This document shows, one piece after another, positions 1 through 7,309 of a DNA stretch of 33,240 nt. Source of the stretch: Butyrivibrio sp. (GTDB lineage: Bacteria > Bacillota > Clostridia > Lachnospirales > Lachnospiraceae); assembly GCA_017413105.1 (NCBI GenBank), contig JAFPVA010000279.1, positions 1 to 33,240 on the forward strand, read 5' to 3'. Positions within the stretch are counted from its first letter, which is position 1. Every line of letters starts with the position of its first letter. The position numbers and the translations under genes are program-made. A model generated the notes under the pieces. It made no database searches. It was not told the origin of the DNA and saw only the letters and a program-made list of their open reading frames with translations.

Positions 1-14
1 AGGGGGACCTACGC

Positions 15-1406
15 ATGAAGAAGATCTACGTACTGGACACCAACGTTTTGATTCAGGCACCGCATGCATTAAAGTGCTTTGAAGACAACGAGGTCGTTCT
101 TCCGCTGGTAGTCTTGGAGGAACTTGACTCACACAAGAGAGATGAGGGTGAGCGAGGCGCCAATGTGCGAGAAGCTATCAGGATTTTGGAACAGCTTCGT
201 GGAACCGGGGATTTAGTTAAGGGTATCAACCTGGATAATGGAGGATATCTGCGGGTTGAGAAGAACTTCAAGGATGTTGAGCTTCCCAAGGACATGTCAG
301 AGTACAAATCTGACAACAGAATTCTTAAGGTCTGTAAGGGGCTTAGGGATACTAGTAAGGAACAGGTAATTCTTGTAACCAAGGATATTCTGATGCGCAT
401 CAAGGCACAGATCCTGGGAGTGAAATCTGAGGACTTTACGACTGAGCAGGTGGCAGGTGAGGGCGAGCAGTACAGCGGCCGAATCGATGTCTATGCTCCC
501 GAAGAAATCTTCAAGGATTTCAAGAAAAAGGGAATTCCTGTAGATAAGGTGTATTGCTGTGATGACAATGGCAAGCAGTATGCGCCTGAGCTTTATGAAA
601 ATGAGTTTGTAGTAGTAAGAGCTGATCAGTCCACAAACAAGACCCAAATGGGGCGAGTTTGCGGTGGCTTTATCAAGAAGCTTGAGTATGAAAAGAGCCA
701 GCCCTACGGAGTAAAGCCGAGAAACGCAGGACAGTACTTCCTTCAGGAGGCACTTATGCAGCCGGCTGAGATAGCTCCTTTGGTTATTGTAAAAGGTATG
801 GCAGGAACCGCCAAAACCTTCTATTCTTTGGCGGTAGGTCTTGAAAAGATGATCAACAGACCTACCGGTGAGTACAGAAGAATTCTGGTGTGCAGACCAA
901 ACTCCCAGTTTGATGACGACATCGGATTTTTGCCCGGTGATGAGCAGGAGAAGATTTCTCCTCTTATGAGACCAATCATAGATAACCTTGAGCAGCTGAT
1001 TGACTCCAACGAGGAAGAGCGCTACAAGGATGAAAAAGAGCTTCAGGGCAAGACAGATGAGGTCTTTGAAAGAGGAATTGTTCAGTGCGAGGCACTTAAC
1101 TTTATCAGAGGACGTTCAATCCTCAAGACCTATCTCATTATTGACGAGGCCCAGAATATGACGCCTACTCAGGCTAAGGGTATCATCACCAGAGCAGGAA
1201 AGGACACAAAGATAATTCTTCTTGGTGATCCTAACCAGATTGACAGACCGTTCCTTGATGAAAGGACCAATGGTCTTTCCTATGCATCTGAGCACATGAA
1301 GGGAAGTCCTCTTGCCTGGCAGATCACACTTTCTGCTTCTGAGTGCGAGAGAAGTAAGCTGGCTATGGATGCCATCGGCAGGATGAAGGATAAAGAAGAT
1401 TTTTAA
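15..1406 (+). CDS. PhoH family protein (PIN domain plus PhoH ATPase)
   Basis: The 463-residue protein has two parts. Residues 1 to about 150 form a PIN-type nuclease domain that opens with VLDTNVLI and keeps the acidic positions typical of PIN folds (DTN, EELD, SDNRIL, VTKD). Residues from about 240 onward form a PhoH P-loop ATPase with Walker A GMAGTAKT (about 261-268), Walker B LIIDEAQN and the sensor GDPNQID. This is the YlaK-type architecture, thought from family knowledge to couple ATP-driven RNA unwinding or remodelling to ribonuclease activity; the substrate is unknown. The start is an ATG preceded by AGGGGG at the first bases of the window, so the promoter lies outside. A terminator follows. 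Cytoplasmic; no sign of damage. Confidence 0.93.
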   Translation: MKKIYVLDTNVLIQAPHALKCFEDNEVVLPLVVLEELDSHKRDEGERGANVREAIRILEQLRGTGDLVKGINLDNGGYLRVEKNFKDVELPKDMSEYKSDNRILKVCKGLRDTSKEQVILVTKDILMRIKAQILGVKSEDFTTEQVAGEGEQYSGRIDVYAPEEIFKDFKKKGIPVDKVYCCDDNGKQYAPELYENEFVVVRADQSTNKTQMGRVCGGFIKKLEYEKSQPYGVKPRNAGQYFLQEALMQPAEIAPLVIVKGMAGTAKTFYSLAVGLEKMINRPTGEYRRILVCRPNSQFDDDIGFLPGDEQEKISPLMRPIIDNLEQLIDSNEEERYKDEKELQGKTDEVFERGIVQCEALNFIRGRSILKTYLIIDEAQNMTPTQAKGIITRAGKDTKIILLGDPNQIDRPFLDERTNGLSYASEHMKGSPLAWQITLSASECERSKLAMDAIGRMKDKEDF

Positions 1407-1430
1407 AGTGAATATGTAAATATGAATTTG

Positions 1431-1466
1431 ACGGGATCATATCGCCATGATATGGTCCCGTTTTTT
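1431..1466 (+). terminator. Rho-independent terminator after the phoH-like gene
   Basis: The sequence ACGGGATCATATC pairs with GATATGGTCCCGT (one G-T pair) around a three-base loop and is followed directly by six T residues. It lies 25 bp after the stop codon. Confidence 0.9.
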
Positions 1467-1484
1467 GCACAACTCATAGGTTAA

Positions 1485-1770
1485 GATAGGGAACCAAATA
1501 TCAAGGATAAAAACATAATCTTTTGGTAATACTCATTCCCAACGGCGAGAAATAGAATGGATAGTCAATCCCATATCAAGGACACGTGCTCAAATTTTTG
1601 ATAGTATCTATTGGTTGCTGGATAGTGAACCCCATATCAAGGACATGTGTTCATGTTTATGGCAGTGTTTATGGCAGTATCTATCGTCAATGCTGATGTT
1701 GAATATGCGTCCCTATATCCGTTTCCTTCAAAAAAGATGTCGTGATTTTTTTTGCCTACGTCTTTTTGAC
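1485..1770 (+). repeat. Repeat family C, copy 1 (tandem-like units plus conserved block)
   Basis: Three related units beginning GATAG.GAAC..ATATCAAGGA occur at about 1485, 1559 and 1620; the last two are 34 bp and differ at only a few positions. The third runs into a block (about 1655-1757) that recurs at 32690-32780: GGCAGTAT, then TGCGTCCCT.TATCCG, then TTCAAAAAAGATGTCGTGAT and a T tract before GCC. If translated, the block reads RPYIRFLQKRCRDFF, nearly the same as the second copy. Here the T tract has eight T instead of seven, which shifts the frame. No function recognised. Confidence 0.7.
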
Positions 1771-1821
1771 GAATTTCATGGAAAAAGATGCATAGAATTA
1801 GGGTTTGAGCTCGAATTCAAG

Positions 1822-1873
1822 GCTAATGTTACTGCTAAAAATCTAAAAATTTGATTTTGGCAGTAATATTAGC
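1822..1873. repeat. Long imperfect inverted repeat (hairpin)
   Basis: GCTAATGTTACTGCTAAAAATC is mirrored by GATTTTGGCAGTAATATTAGC across a loop of about nine A/T bases, giving a stem of about 21 bp with a few mismatches. No T tract follows, so it is not a standard terminator. It contains TTACTG/CAGTAA, faintly like the ends of family A, but no other part of family A is present. Confidence 0.7.
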
Positions 1874-2054
1874 TGATGAAAAATTGACATCATGCAAAAA
1901 TTTGCGATTCACTGCAGCTTAAAATGCAAAAATGAAGATAAAGACGTCGAGTAATTTTATTTTGGTATCTATAATCTGAAAAACGCTAAAAAAGACGCAA
2001 TCATCGCCATAAAACGACTAGTGAATCTCTTATCACTGTGAGTATAGAGACCAA

Positions 2055-2221
2055 AGTATGAGTTCTTGGATGTGATTACAGAAATCCGCACTAGCTGCGG
2101 GTTTCGTGAGAACATGATTCAAGAGTCAACCAAGCCCTGCGACGTTAGTCGCCTTCAAATGGCTTGGTTGATACATTCTTGGATTTTATATCCAAGAATG
2201 TATGGATTTCTGACTTATACT
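2055..2221 (+). repeat. Repeat family B, copy 1 (about 167 bp, structured)
   Basis: From about GTATGAGTTCTTGGAT onward the sequence is nearly identical to 33101-33240. Proposed outer ends AGTATGAG and CTTATACT pair at 7 of 8 positions, then CAGAAATCC (2079-2087) pairs with GGATTTCTG. Inside are the hairpin CCGCA/TGCGG, a conserved unpaired core TTTCGTGAGAACATGATTC, a stem TCAACCAAGCC/GGCTTGGTTGA (2126-2171) with inner GCGAC/GTCGC, and a perfect 14-bp stem at 2171-2203. The left half is homologous to family A. I see no target duplication at these ends. Possibly a structured RNA or mobile element. Confidence 0.75.
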
Positions 2222-2283
2222 ACTAATCATGTAGTGGACGGATTTAGTTCGACTTTTAGCCAAGCTAATAATTTTAGTTATAT

Positions 2284-2325
2284 CCCCCGGATACCTTTAA
2301 TGGTTATTCGGGAGGGCTTTTTCTG
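2284..2325 (+). terminator. Possible terminator downstream of repeat B
   Basis: CCCCCGGATACC can pair, with single-base bulges, to GGTTATTCGGGAGGG across a short loop; CTTTTTCTG follows. The bulged stem makes this only a plausible terminator. If real, it implies that the repeat B region is transcribed on the plus strand. Confidence 0.4.
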
Positions 2326-2496
2326 TTAGACCCAAGAGTCTACCGTCGGGTAATAGTTATTCGTGAGGATTTCTGTCGTGGTAAACTAAATTTGGACAAT
2401 TTACCGCATTTGGAGAAAGTTGCATCATCTAGCAGATTTGAATCTCCGTCCAAAGAATATTTTTATAATTTGTTATAGTACAACCGAACTAATGTT

Positions 2497-2505
2497 TGAT
2501 ATAAT
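2497..2505 (+). promoter_or_regulatory. Extended -10 promoter element for the UvrD-like gene
   Basis: TGATATAAT is a full extended -10 element, 33 bp before the chosen ATG. No good -35 hexamer lies at the right spacing, as is common with extended -10 promoters. Confidence 0.55.
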
Positions 2506-2537
2506 GAATCTAATATTTGTTTTGATTGGGAGCTATT

Positions 2538-4706
2538 ATGGAAGAGTTATTGGATAAACTTAATGAATCGCAGAAAGAAGCTGTTACAAGTACTGAAGGC
2601 TACGTAAGAGTAATTGCCGGAGCCGGAAGTGGCAAGACAAGGGCTCTTTCATATAGATTTGCTTATCTTGTAAATGCGCTGGGAATTATGCCGGGGCATA
2701 TTCTTTGCGTTACATTTACCAATAAATCTGCCAATGAAATGAGGCAGAGAATACATCTTTTGACAGGAGATAATGACACCGGTTATATCAATACCTTCCA
2801 TGGATTCTGCGTTTCTGTATTGCAGGAAGATTCTCATGCTCTACAATATCCTAAGAGTTTCCTGGTTCTGGATAATTCAGATATAGATGACATCCTCAAG
2901 ATTATTTATGAGGAAAGAGGACTGTCATTACGAGACAAGACCTTTAGCTCTGCCAGGGATATGTTTGAAATGCGTAAATGCAAAAATGAACCGGAGTACT
3001 ACCTTGACATGCTGAACATGTCGGTAGATGCCCTTAAGGAAAAGTACGACAAGGCAGAAAATGTGGATGATATCCTGTTTTATGGATACCTTTATCAGGA
3101 AAAGAAATGTTTTGGCCTTGATTACAATGATCTCATTAAGTTTACGCTCTATATGTTTAATGAGCGTGCGGATATCAAGCTTAAGTGGCAAAAGAGGCTT
3201 GAATATATCATGATAGATGAGTTTCAGGATATTGACGGCCTTCAGTATGAGCTGATGGATGTGCTTTCTGCTTACCACAGGAATCTCTTTATTGTGGGCG
3301 ATCCGGACCAGACAATCTATACCTGGAGAGGTGCCAGTGTTGGATATTTACTGGACTTTGAGCGGGAGCATCCGAATCTTAAGACGATTTACATGAACGA
3401 TAATTACAGGTCAACTCCCCAGATACTCTCGGCATGCAATAGCTTAATAGACAAGAATACACACAGGCTCAAAAAAAATCTTGTATCCATGAAAAAAGAT
3501 GGTCAAAGTGTGCTATGTCATCTTGCCCCCAATACAGCTGATGAAGCAGACTGGATTACAGGTCAGATGCTTGTACTAAAAGGCCTGGGCGTTCCATATA
3601 AGGATATGGCGGTTCTTTACAGAGCGCACTATGTCACCAGAACAATTGAAACTGGTCTGCTAAAAGAAAAAGTCCCCTATACCATTTATTCCGGAGTTCA
3701 GTTTTACGGACGCATGGAGATAAAGGACGCACTGTGTTACCTTAGAATGATCCTGTACAGGGATGACATTTCATTTAGACGTATCGTAAATGTTCCTAAG
3801 AGAAATCTTGGAAAAAGAAGAATGGCTTTCCTGGAAGAATACTCCAGAGAAAAAGGCTGTTCTTTGTACATGGCTCTTTACGAAAATCTTGAAAATGAGA
3901 ATATCAAAGGCACAAAGGCTAAAGAGTTTATTCATATCATAGAGAAATACGCTGATAGCTACGAGGGCATGCCTGTATCGGAGCTTCTTACAAAAGTGCT
4001 TGAGGATACCGGTTATGAGCAGATGCTTCGCACAGAGGGTGCACAGGATAGATTGGATAATCTAGCAGAACTCAAACAGTCCATCTTTGAATATGAGACC
4101 ACCTGTGGTGAGGAAGTTGGACTTGAAGACTATCTAAGGCACATAGCGCTGTTTACTAATGCTGATTCTGATATAGAGGGAAGTGATAAGGTCAGGCTCA
4201 TGACTGTTCATGCCGCGAAAGGTCTCGAGTTTCCATATGTTTTCCTGTGTGGTATGAACGAAGGAATCTTTCCCTCCAAAAAAATCCATACTCTTGAAGC
4301 TATGGAGGAAGAGCGAAGACTTGCTTTTGTTGCTATGACCAGAGCCAAGGAAAGACTTTTTATCTCTGAAGCGGGCGGTCAGACATTTGAGGGAATACCA
4401 AGGTACCCGTCAAGATTCATTATGGATATTGATAGAAATCTTTTGGAATTTACCGAGACTCCTTCAGAAGAGATGATGAATGCAGTCAGTAAATATATAG
4501 AGAATGACAGCAGACATCTTAAGGGAGCGGAAAAGCTAAATCTTTTGGAAAAAGGTCAGAGAGTAGAACATGCAATTCTTGGAGCCGGAACTATCCTTGA
4601 TATCAATATGGAAGAGGAGAGCTATCTGGTTCAATTTGACGGAATGGCGACACCCAGACAGATTGCCATGAAGGTAAAACTGAAAGCGCTAGATTGTGGC
4701 TTTTGA
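2538..4706 (+). CDS. UvrD/PcrA-type superfamily I DNA helicase
   Basis: The 722-residue product carries all superfamily I motifs in order: Walker A AGAGSGKT (27-34), VTFTNKSANEM, TFHGFC, motif II MIDEFQDI, motif III VGDPDQTIYTWRGA, motif IV NYRST, motif V TVHAAKGLEFPYVF and motif VI RRLAFVAMTRAKE. A short C-terminal Tudor-like tail (EKGQRVEHAILGAGTIL) resembles that of PcrA. These proteins are 3'-5' translocases in nucleotide excision repair and fork rescue. I start at the ATG with GGGAG five bases upstream rather than at the TTG four codons earlier. The stop TGA lies inside the 8-bp target duplication of a family A element that begins three bases later, so the insertion left the reading frame intact. 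Confidence 0.93.
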   Translation: MEELLDKLNESQKEAVTSTEGYVRVIAGAGSGKTRALSYRFAYLVNALGIMPGHILCVTFTNKSANEMRQRIHLLTGDNDTGYINTFHGFCVSVLQEDSHALQYPKSFLVLDNSDIDDILKIIYEERGLSLRDKTFSSARDMFEMRKCKNEPEYYLDMLNMSVDALKEKYDKAENVDDILFYGYLYQEKKCFGLDYNDLIKFTLYMFNERADIKLKWQKRLEYIMIDEFQDIDGLQYELMDVLSAYHRNLFIVGDPDQTIYTWRGASVGYLLDFEREHPNLKTIYMNDNYRSTPQILSACNSLIDKNTHRLKKNLVSMKKDGQSVLCHLAPNTADEADWITGQMLVLKGLGVPYKDMAVLYRAHYVTRTIETGLLKEKVPYTIYSGVQFYGRMEIKDALCYLRMILYRDDISFRRIVNVPKRNLGKRRMAFLEEYSREKGCSLYMALYENLENENIKGTKAKEFIHIIEKYADSYEGMPVSELLTKVLEDTGYEQMLRTEGAQDRLDNLAELKQSIFEYETTCGEEVGLEDYLRHIALFTNADSDIEGSDKVRLMTVHAAKGLEFPYVFLCGMNEGIFPSKKIHTLEAMEEERRLAFVAMTRAKERLFISEAGGQTFEGIPRYPSRFIMDIDRNLLEFTETPSEEMMNAVSKYIENDSRHLKGAEKLNLLEKGQRVEHAILGAGTILDINMEEESYLVQFDGMATPRQIAMKVKLKALDCGF

Positions 4707-4708
4707 CA

Positions 4709-4853
4709 GTAACTGTTCAGACAGAAATGCGCACTAAACTGCGCATTTCGTGAGAACTTGATGCAAGAGTGAGCGCATTCCTTCGACGAAGTCGAATTGG
4801 AATGAATGCGCGAATTCGTTACTGGAGCGAGCTGCATGCGAGTGAACAGTAAC
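4709..4853 (+). mobile_element. Family A element, copy 1 (145 bp MITE-like)
   Basis: The 145-bp element runs from GTAACTGTTCAGACAG to GTGAACAGTAAC; its ends are 11-bp inverted repeats with one mismatch in this copy. Perfect 8-bp direct repeats TTTTGACA flank it (4701-4708 and 4854-4861), the signature of a target duplication. Inside, in order: hairpin AAATGCGCA/TGCGCATTT, the core TTTCGTGAGAAC..TGATGCAAGAGT, a stem GCGCATTCC/GGAATGaatGCGC capped by TTCGAC/GTCGAA, and an internal GTTACTG. It has no long T tract and no convincing ORF. Copies 2 and 3 are in the opposite orientation. Confidence 0.9.
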
Positions 4854-4867
4854 TTTTGACAAGTTAG

Positions 4868-5260
4868 ATTTCTTATAACTATCTTGTAGACTACCCTGCA
4901 ATTTATCCAGAGAAAAGAAATAGCGGTATCGGAAGCATGCTGATAAAGCTTCTTTCAGAGTATATAGATGGAGCGGGAAGCATTATTATAGAAGTGGAAG
5001 ATCCTGACTATGCAGAGGACGATGAAGAGAGGAAACTCAGGACCAGACGCATTGGATTTTATTTTCGCAACGGCTGTTTTGATACCGGAGTAAGAGTCAG
5101 ATGCTTTGGTGTGGTATTTATCCTACTTAAGATGGGGAATACAGAACTTGAAAAGCAGGAATGCTGGGAGATGTATTCCTCTTTTTACAGAGCTGTACTT
5201 CCAAAGGATATGTATGATGAGAATATAGAATTATTAGGGTATACGGACGAAAACACGTAA
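4868..5260 (+). pseudogene. GNAT acetyltransferase remnant (C-terminal half)
   Basis: The frame encodes YNYLVDYPAIYPEKRNSGIG followed by SMLIKLL, which matches acetyl-CoA-binding motif A of GNAT acetyltransferases (R/Q-x-x-G-x-G), and then a C-terminal region with RRIGFYFRNG and DTGVRVRCFG, typical of a Lachnospiraceae GNAT family. The N-terminal half is missing: an in-frame TAG lies at 4865-4867, and the upstream DNA is the helicase gene and the family A element. Removing the element and one target duplication puts the remnant directly after the helicase stop, so truncation came before the insertion. A 107-residue product from ATG 4937 is possible but would lack half the fold. Confidence 0.75.
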
Positions 5261-5281
5261 AGAGACATCCGATCTGAAAAA

Positions 5282-6598
5282 TCAGTCGGCGTAGGTCTGT
5301 CGTATATTATCAATTTCTGCATAGTTCTTTTCAAAAACATCTACAACAGAAGGAGAGAACTGACGACCTTTCTGATTTATGATCTCAGCCTTGGCATCCT
5401 CAGGATTCCAGGGCTCTTTATATGAACGCCTGCTGGTAAGGGCATCATACACGTCTGCAACGGCAACTATCTGGGCAACTAAAGATATTTCATCGCCCTT
5501 AAGACCTCTAGGATAGCCGGTTCCGTCCCATTTCTCATGGTGTTCGTAGGCAATGGACCTGGCCATGGTCATGATTTCTCCCTGGTTGTGAGACAGCAGA
5601 TTTTCTCCATAGGTGGAATGAGTTTTGATTATTTCATATTCTTCAGGAGTAAGTTTCCCCGGCTTTTCTATGATTTCGTTGGGAATCATCAATTTGCCGA
5701 TGTCGTGCATCATGGAAGCAATCTTTATGTAGCTGACATCGTCCTCGTTTTCTAATAGCGGTTTTGCTAAAATCGCAGTGTATTCTGAAACGCGTCTGAT
5801 GTGCTGACCGGTCTCACCGGATTTTGCTTCTGATATAGTCGCAAAATCACGGATGATGTCACTCTGGTTGTCCTGGAATTTTTTCATGTATTCGATTTTG
5901 TGGTCATGCTCTTTGGAGACTATGACATTTAGCTTGGAAAAGCTGGCGGCAAACAGGCAGCATACCACAAGAAGCATATCGAGCCAGATTTTTTGAACGT
6001 TGAGAGTACCAATCTGCAACTCGTCAAAAAAGAAATAGGCTCCATAACATATATCCATCAGAGCAAGGAGCATGAGATTGTAGAGAAGGACTGGCCACCA
6101 TTTAAGAGAATCTATATGCTGGGAAATGTACATAACATCGCTTGAATGCACCAAGACAAGTATGATGAGAGCTATGACATAAACTATTATGTAACTGATG
6201 GCATTTGTGGAGAGGATGAGCGCAAACCTGTCCTGAAGAGTAAATTCAATGTACATGGTGGCTGCGATTGCCATGTTCTCGCCTATTATTTTTGAAAAAA
6301 TGTAGATCGGTAAAATCAGTGATGCAAAGTCGCAGAGGATACTGAAGGCTATGAAAACAATGTTTGCAGTGGAAGAATTAAAGGAAAACAGACGCTGAAT
6401 GATAAACGTATTAACCGTATGGTTCAGTATTTCAGCAATCATCGAAATAATAGGGCTGGAAACGAAAAAAAGTATGAATCCACGCTTTATCTGCTCTTTA
6501 ATACTATATCTGTCCTTAATAACATTAAGAGAAAAGAGTACAAATAATAGCGATACTATAAATCTTGGCCAATAATAATTTGCTAAAACGTAGAGCAT
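5282..6598 (-). CDS. Membrane HD-GYP domain protein (putative c-di-GMP phosphodiesterase)
   Basis: The 438-residue protein starts with about seven hydrophobic segments (residues 10 to 220) that act as a membrane sensor region, then a short coiled linker and an HD-GYP domain (about 255-425). Catalytic motifs are intact: H266 in GQHIRRV, HDIGK (298-302), H327, HHEKWDGTGYPRGLKG (353-368) and D382 in AVADVYD. Family knowledge makes it a phosphodiesterase that opens c-di-GMP or related cyclic dinucleotides. No GGDEF domain is fused and no cyclase lies nearby. The start is an ATG with GCGAGG upstream. It is convergent with the GNAT remnant and divergent from the sdh operon. Confidence 0.9.
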   Translation of the reverse strand: MLYVLANYYWPRFIVSLLFVLFSLNVIKDRYSIKEQIKRGFILFFVSSPIISMIAEILNHTVNTFIIQRLFSFNSSTANIVFIAFSILCDFASLILPIYIFSKIIGENMAIAATMYIEFTLQDRFALILSTNAISYIIVYVIALIILVLVHSSDVMYISQHIDSLKWWPVLLYNLMLLALMDICYGAYFFFDELQIGTLNVQKIWLDMLLVVCCLFAASFSKLNVIVSKEHDHKIEYMKKFQDNQSDIIRDFATISEAKSGETGQHIRRVSEYTAILAKPLLENEDDVSYIKIASMMHDIGKLMIPNEIIEKPGKLTPEEYEIIKTHSTYGENLLSHNQGEIMTMARSIAYEHHEKWDGTGYPRGLKGDEISLVAQIVAVADVYDALTSRRSYKEPWNPEDAKAEIINQKGRQFSPSVVDVFEKNYAEIDNIRQTYAD

Positions 6599-6694
6599 AT
6601 TATCCTCGCTTTACTTTTTTTACACATACTTCTCTATACTAATTGTAGCAACGGAATATGAAATGCGTATTAACGATTTATTATTTTTTTATGC

Positions 6695-6713
6695 CATGAT
6701 ATATAGTATCATG
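6695..6713. promoter_or_regulatory. Inverted repeat in the promoter region of the sdh-like operon
   Basis: CATGATA and TATCATG form perfect 7-bp arms around TATAG, about 30 bp before the first gene of the operon. The spacer and right arm contain TATAGT, which could be a -10 element, so this may be an operator. No good -35 hexamer is visible and the regulator is unknown. Confidence 0.35.
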
Positions 6714-6741
6714 AAATAATAAAGAGAAGGGGAAATATGTG

Positions 6742-7302
6742 ATGAAGCTAAAGAAAATAAACGCAGTGATCTCACTTTTGACAGTTCTTTTTTTACTGGC
6801 TCATATTGTATATAACGCATTTTGCTACCTGACTATGTACTACAATCCTGTACTTAAGATAGTATTTAGCGTGCCGTTTATGTTTGCGGTGATGATCCAT
6901 GCAGTACTTGGCATGCTGTCGGTATTTCTCTTGAGTGATGGTACTGCTTTAGCTGATTATCCCGGGCTGAACCGGAAAACGGTTCTCCAGAGAGTGACTG
7001 CAGCACTTTTCTTTCCGCTCTTAATGCTTCATGTAAAGGTTTTTGAATTTTATTCATTTGCTTCGGGAGCAGGGAATTATATATTATTCTTTCTGATTCT
7101 GGCAGCCGATATCCTCTTTTACCTTATCGCTGCTCTTCATGTGTCGGTGTCCATATCGAGGGCATTTATCACCCTTGGAATCCTTTCGTCAAAAGAAATA
7201 CAGGAAAAAATTGACCGTGCAGCCATCGTTACTGCACTTAGTATTGTGATCATTGCGGCTGTTATCATTGTAAAAGGACTGATTTTTATGTTTTTAAAAT
7301 GA
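6742..7302 (+). CDS. Succinate dehydrogenase/fumarate reductase-like membrane anchor (cytochrome b-type)
   Basis: The 186-residue protein is almost entirely hydrophobic, with about five membrane segments. Histidines lie in or next to the segments at residues 21, 53, 97 and 133, a pattern that suits axial ligation of one or two b-type hemes. Position as first gene of a three-gene operon, followed after 7 bp by a flavoprotein and then an iron-sulfur subunit, identifies it as the single membrane anchor of a type B-like complex. Its role would be electron exchange between the quinone pool (or another membrane carrier) and the flavoprotein. I use ATG 6742 after GAGAAGGGG; a GTG one codon earlier is also possible. 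Similarity is by context and topology, not by a diagnostic motif. Confidence 0.7.
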   Translation: MKLKKINAVISLLTVLFLLAHIVYNAFCYLTMYYNPVLKIVFSVPFMFAVMIHAVLGMLSVFLLSDGTALADYPGLNRKTVLQRVTAALFFPLLMLHVKVFEFYSFASGAGNYILFFLILAADILFYLIAALHVSVSISRAFITLGILSSKEIQEKIDRAAIVTALSIVIIAAVIIVKGLIFMFLK

Positions 7303-7309
7303 GGGGCGT

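Larger units (their letters stand above)
1467..2537. other. Gene-poor intergenic region of about 1.07 kb
   Basis: I find no convincing protein gene between the phoH terminator and the helicase gene. The region holds repeat C copy 1, a long hairpin at 1822-1873, repeat B copy 1 at 2055-2221, a terminator-like structure near 2284-2325 and an extended -10 element for the helicase gene at 2497-2505. Two open frames of 79 and 87 codons fall on top of the repeats and lack ribosome binding sites. The density of hairpins suggests non-coding RNA or mobile non-coding elements. Confidence 0.7.

Noticed and set aside
1615-1854. 79-codon open frame in repeat C
   Set aside because: Only a short block matches the second copy, and a homopolymer length change breaks the frame after RCRDFF. 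I kept it as a repeat and as a finding, not as a gene.
2066-2329. 87-codon open frame after the phoH-like gene
   Set aside because: It lies on repeat B hairpins, has no ribosome binding site, and its composition follows the inverted repeats.
5265-5290. Short hairpin CCGATCTGA/TCAGTCGG between convergent genes as a terminator
   Set aside because: The stem is short, contains a bulge and has no T tract on either strand.
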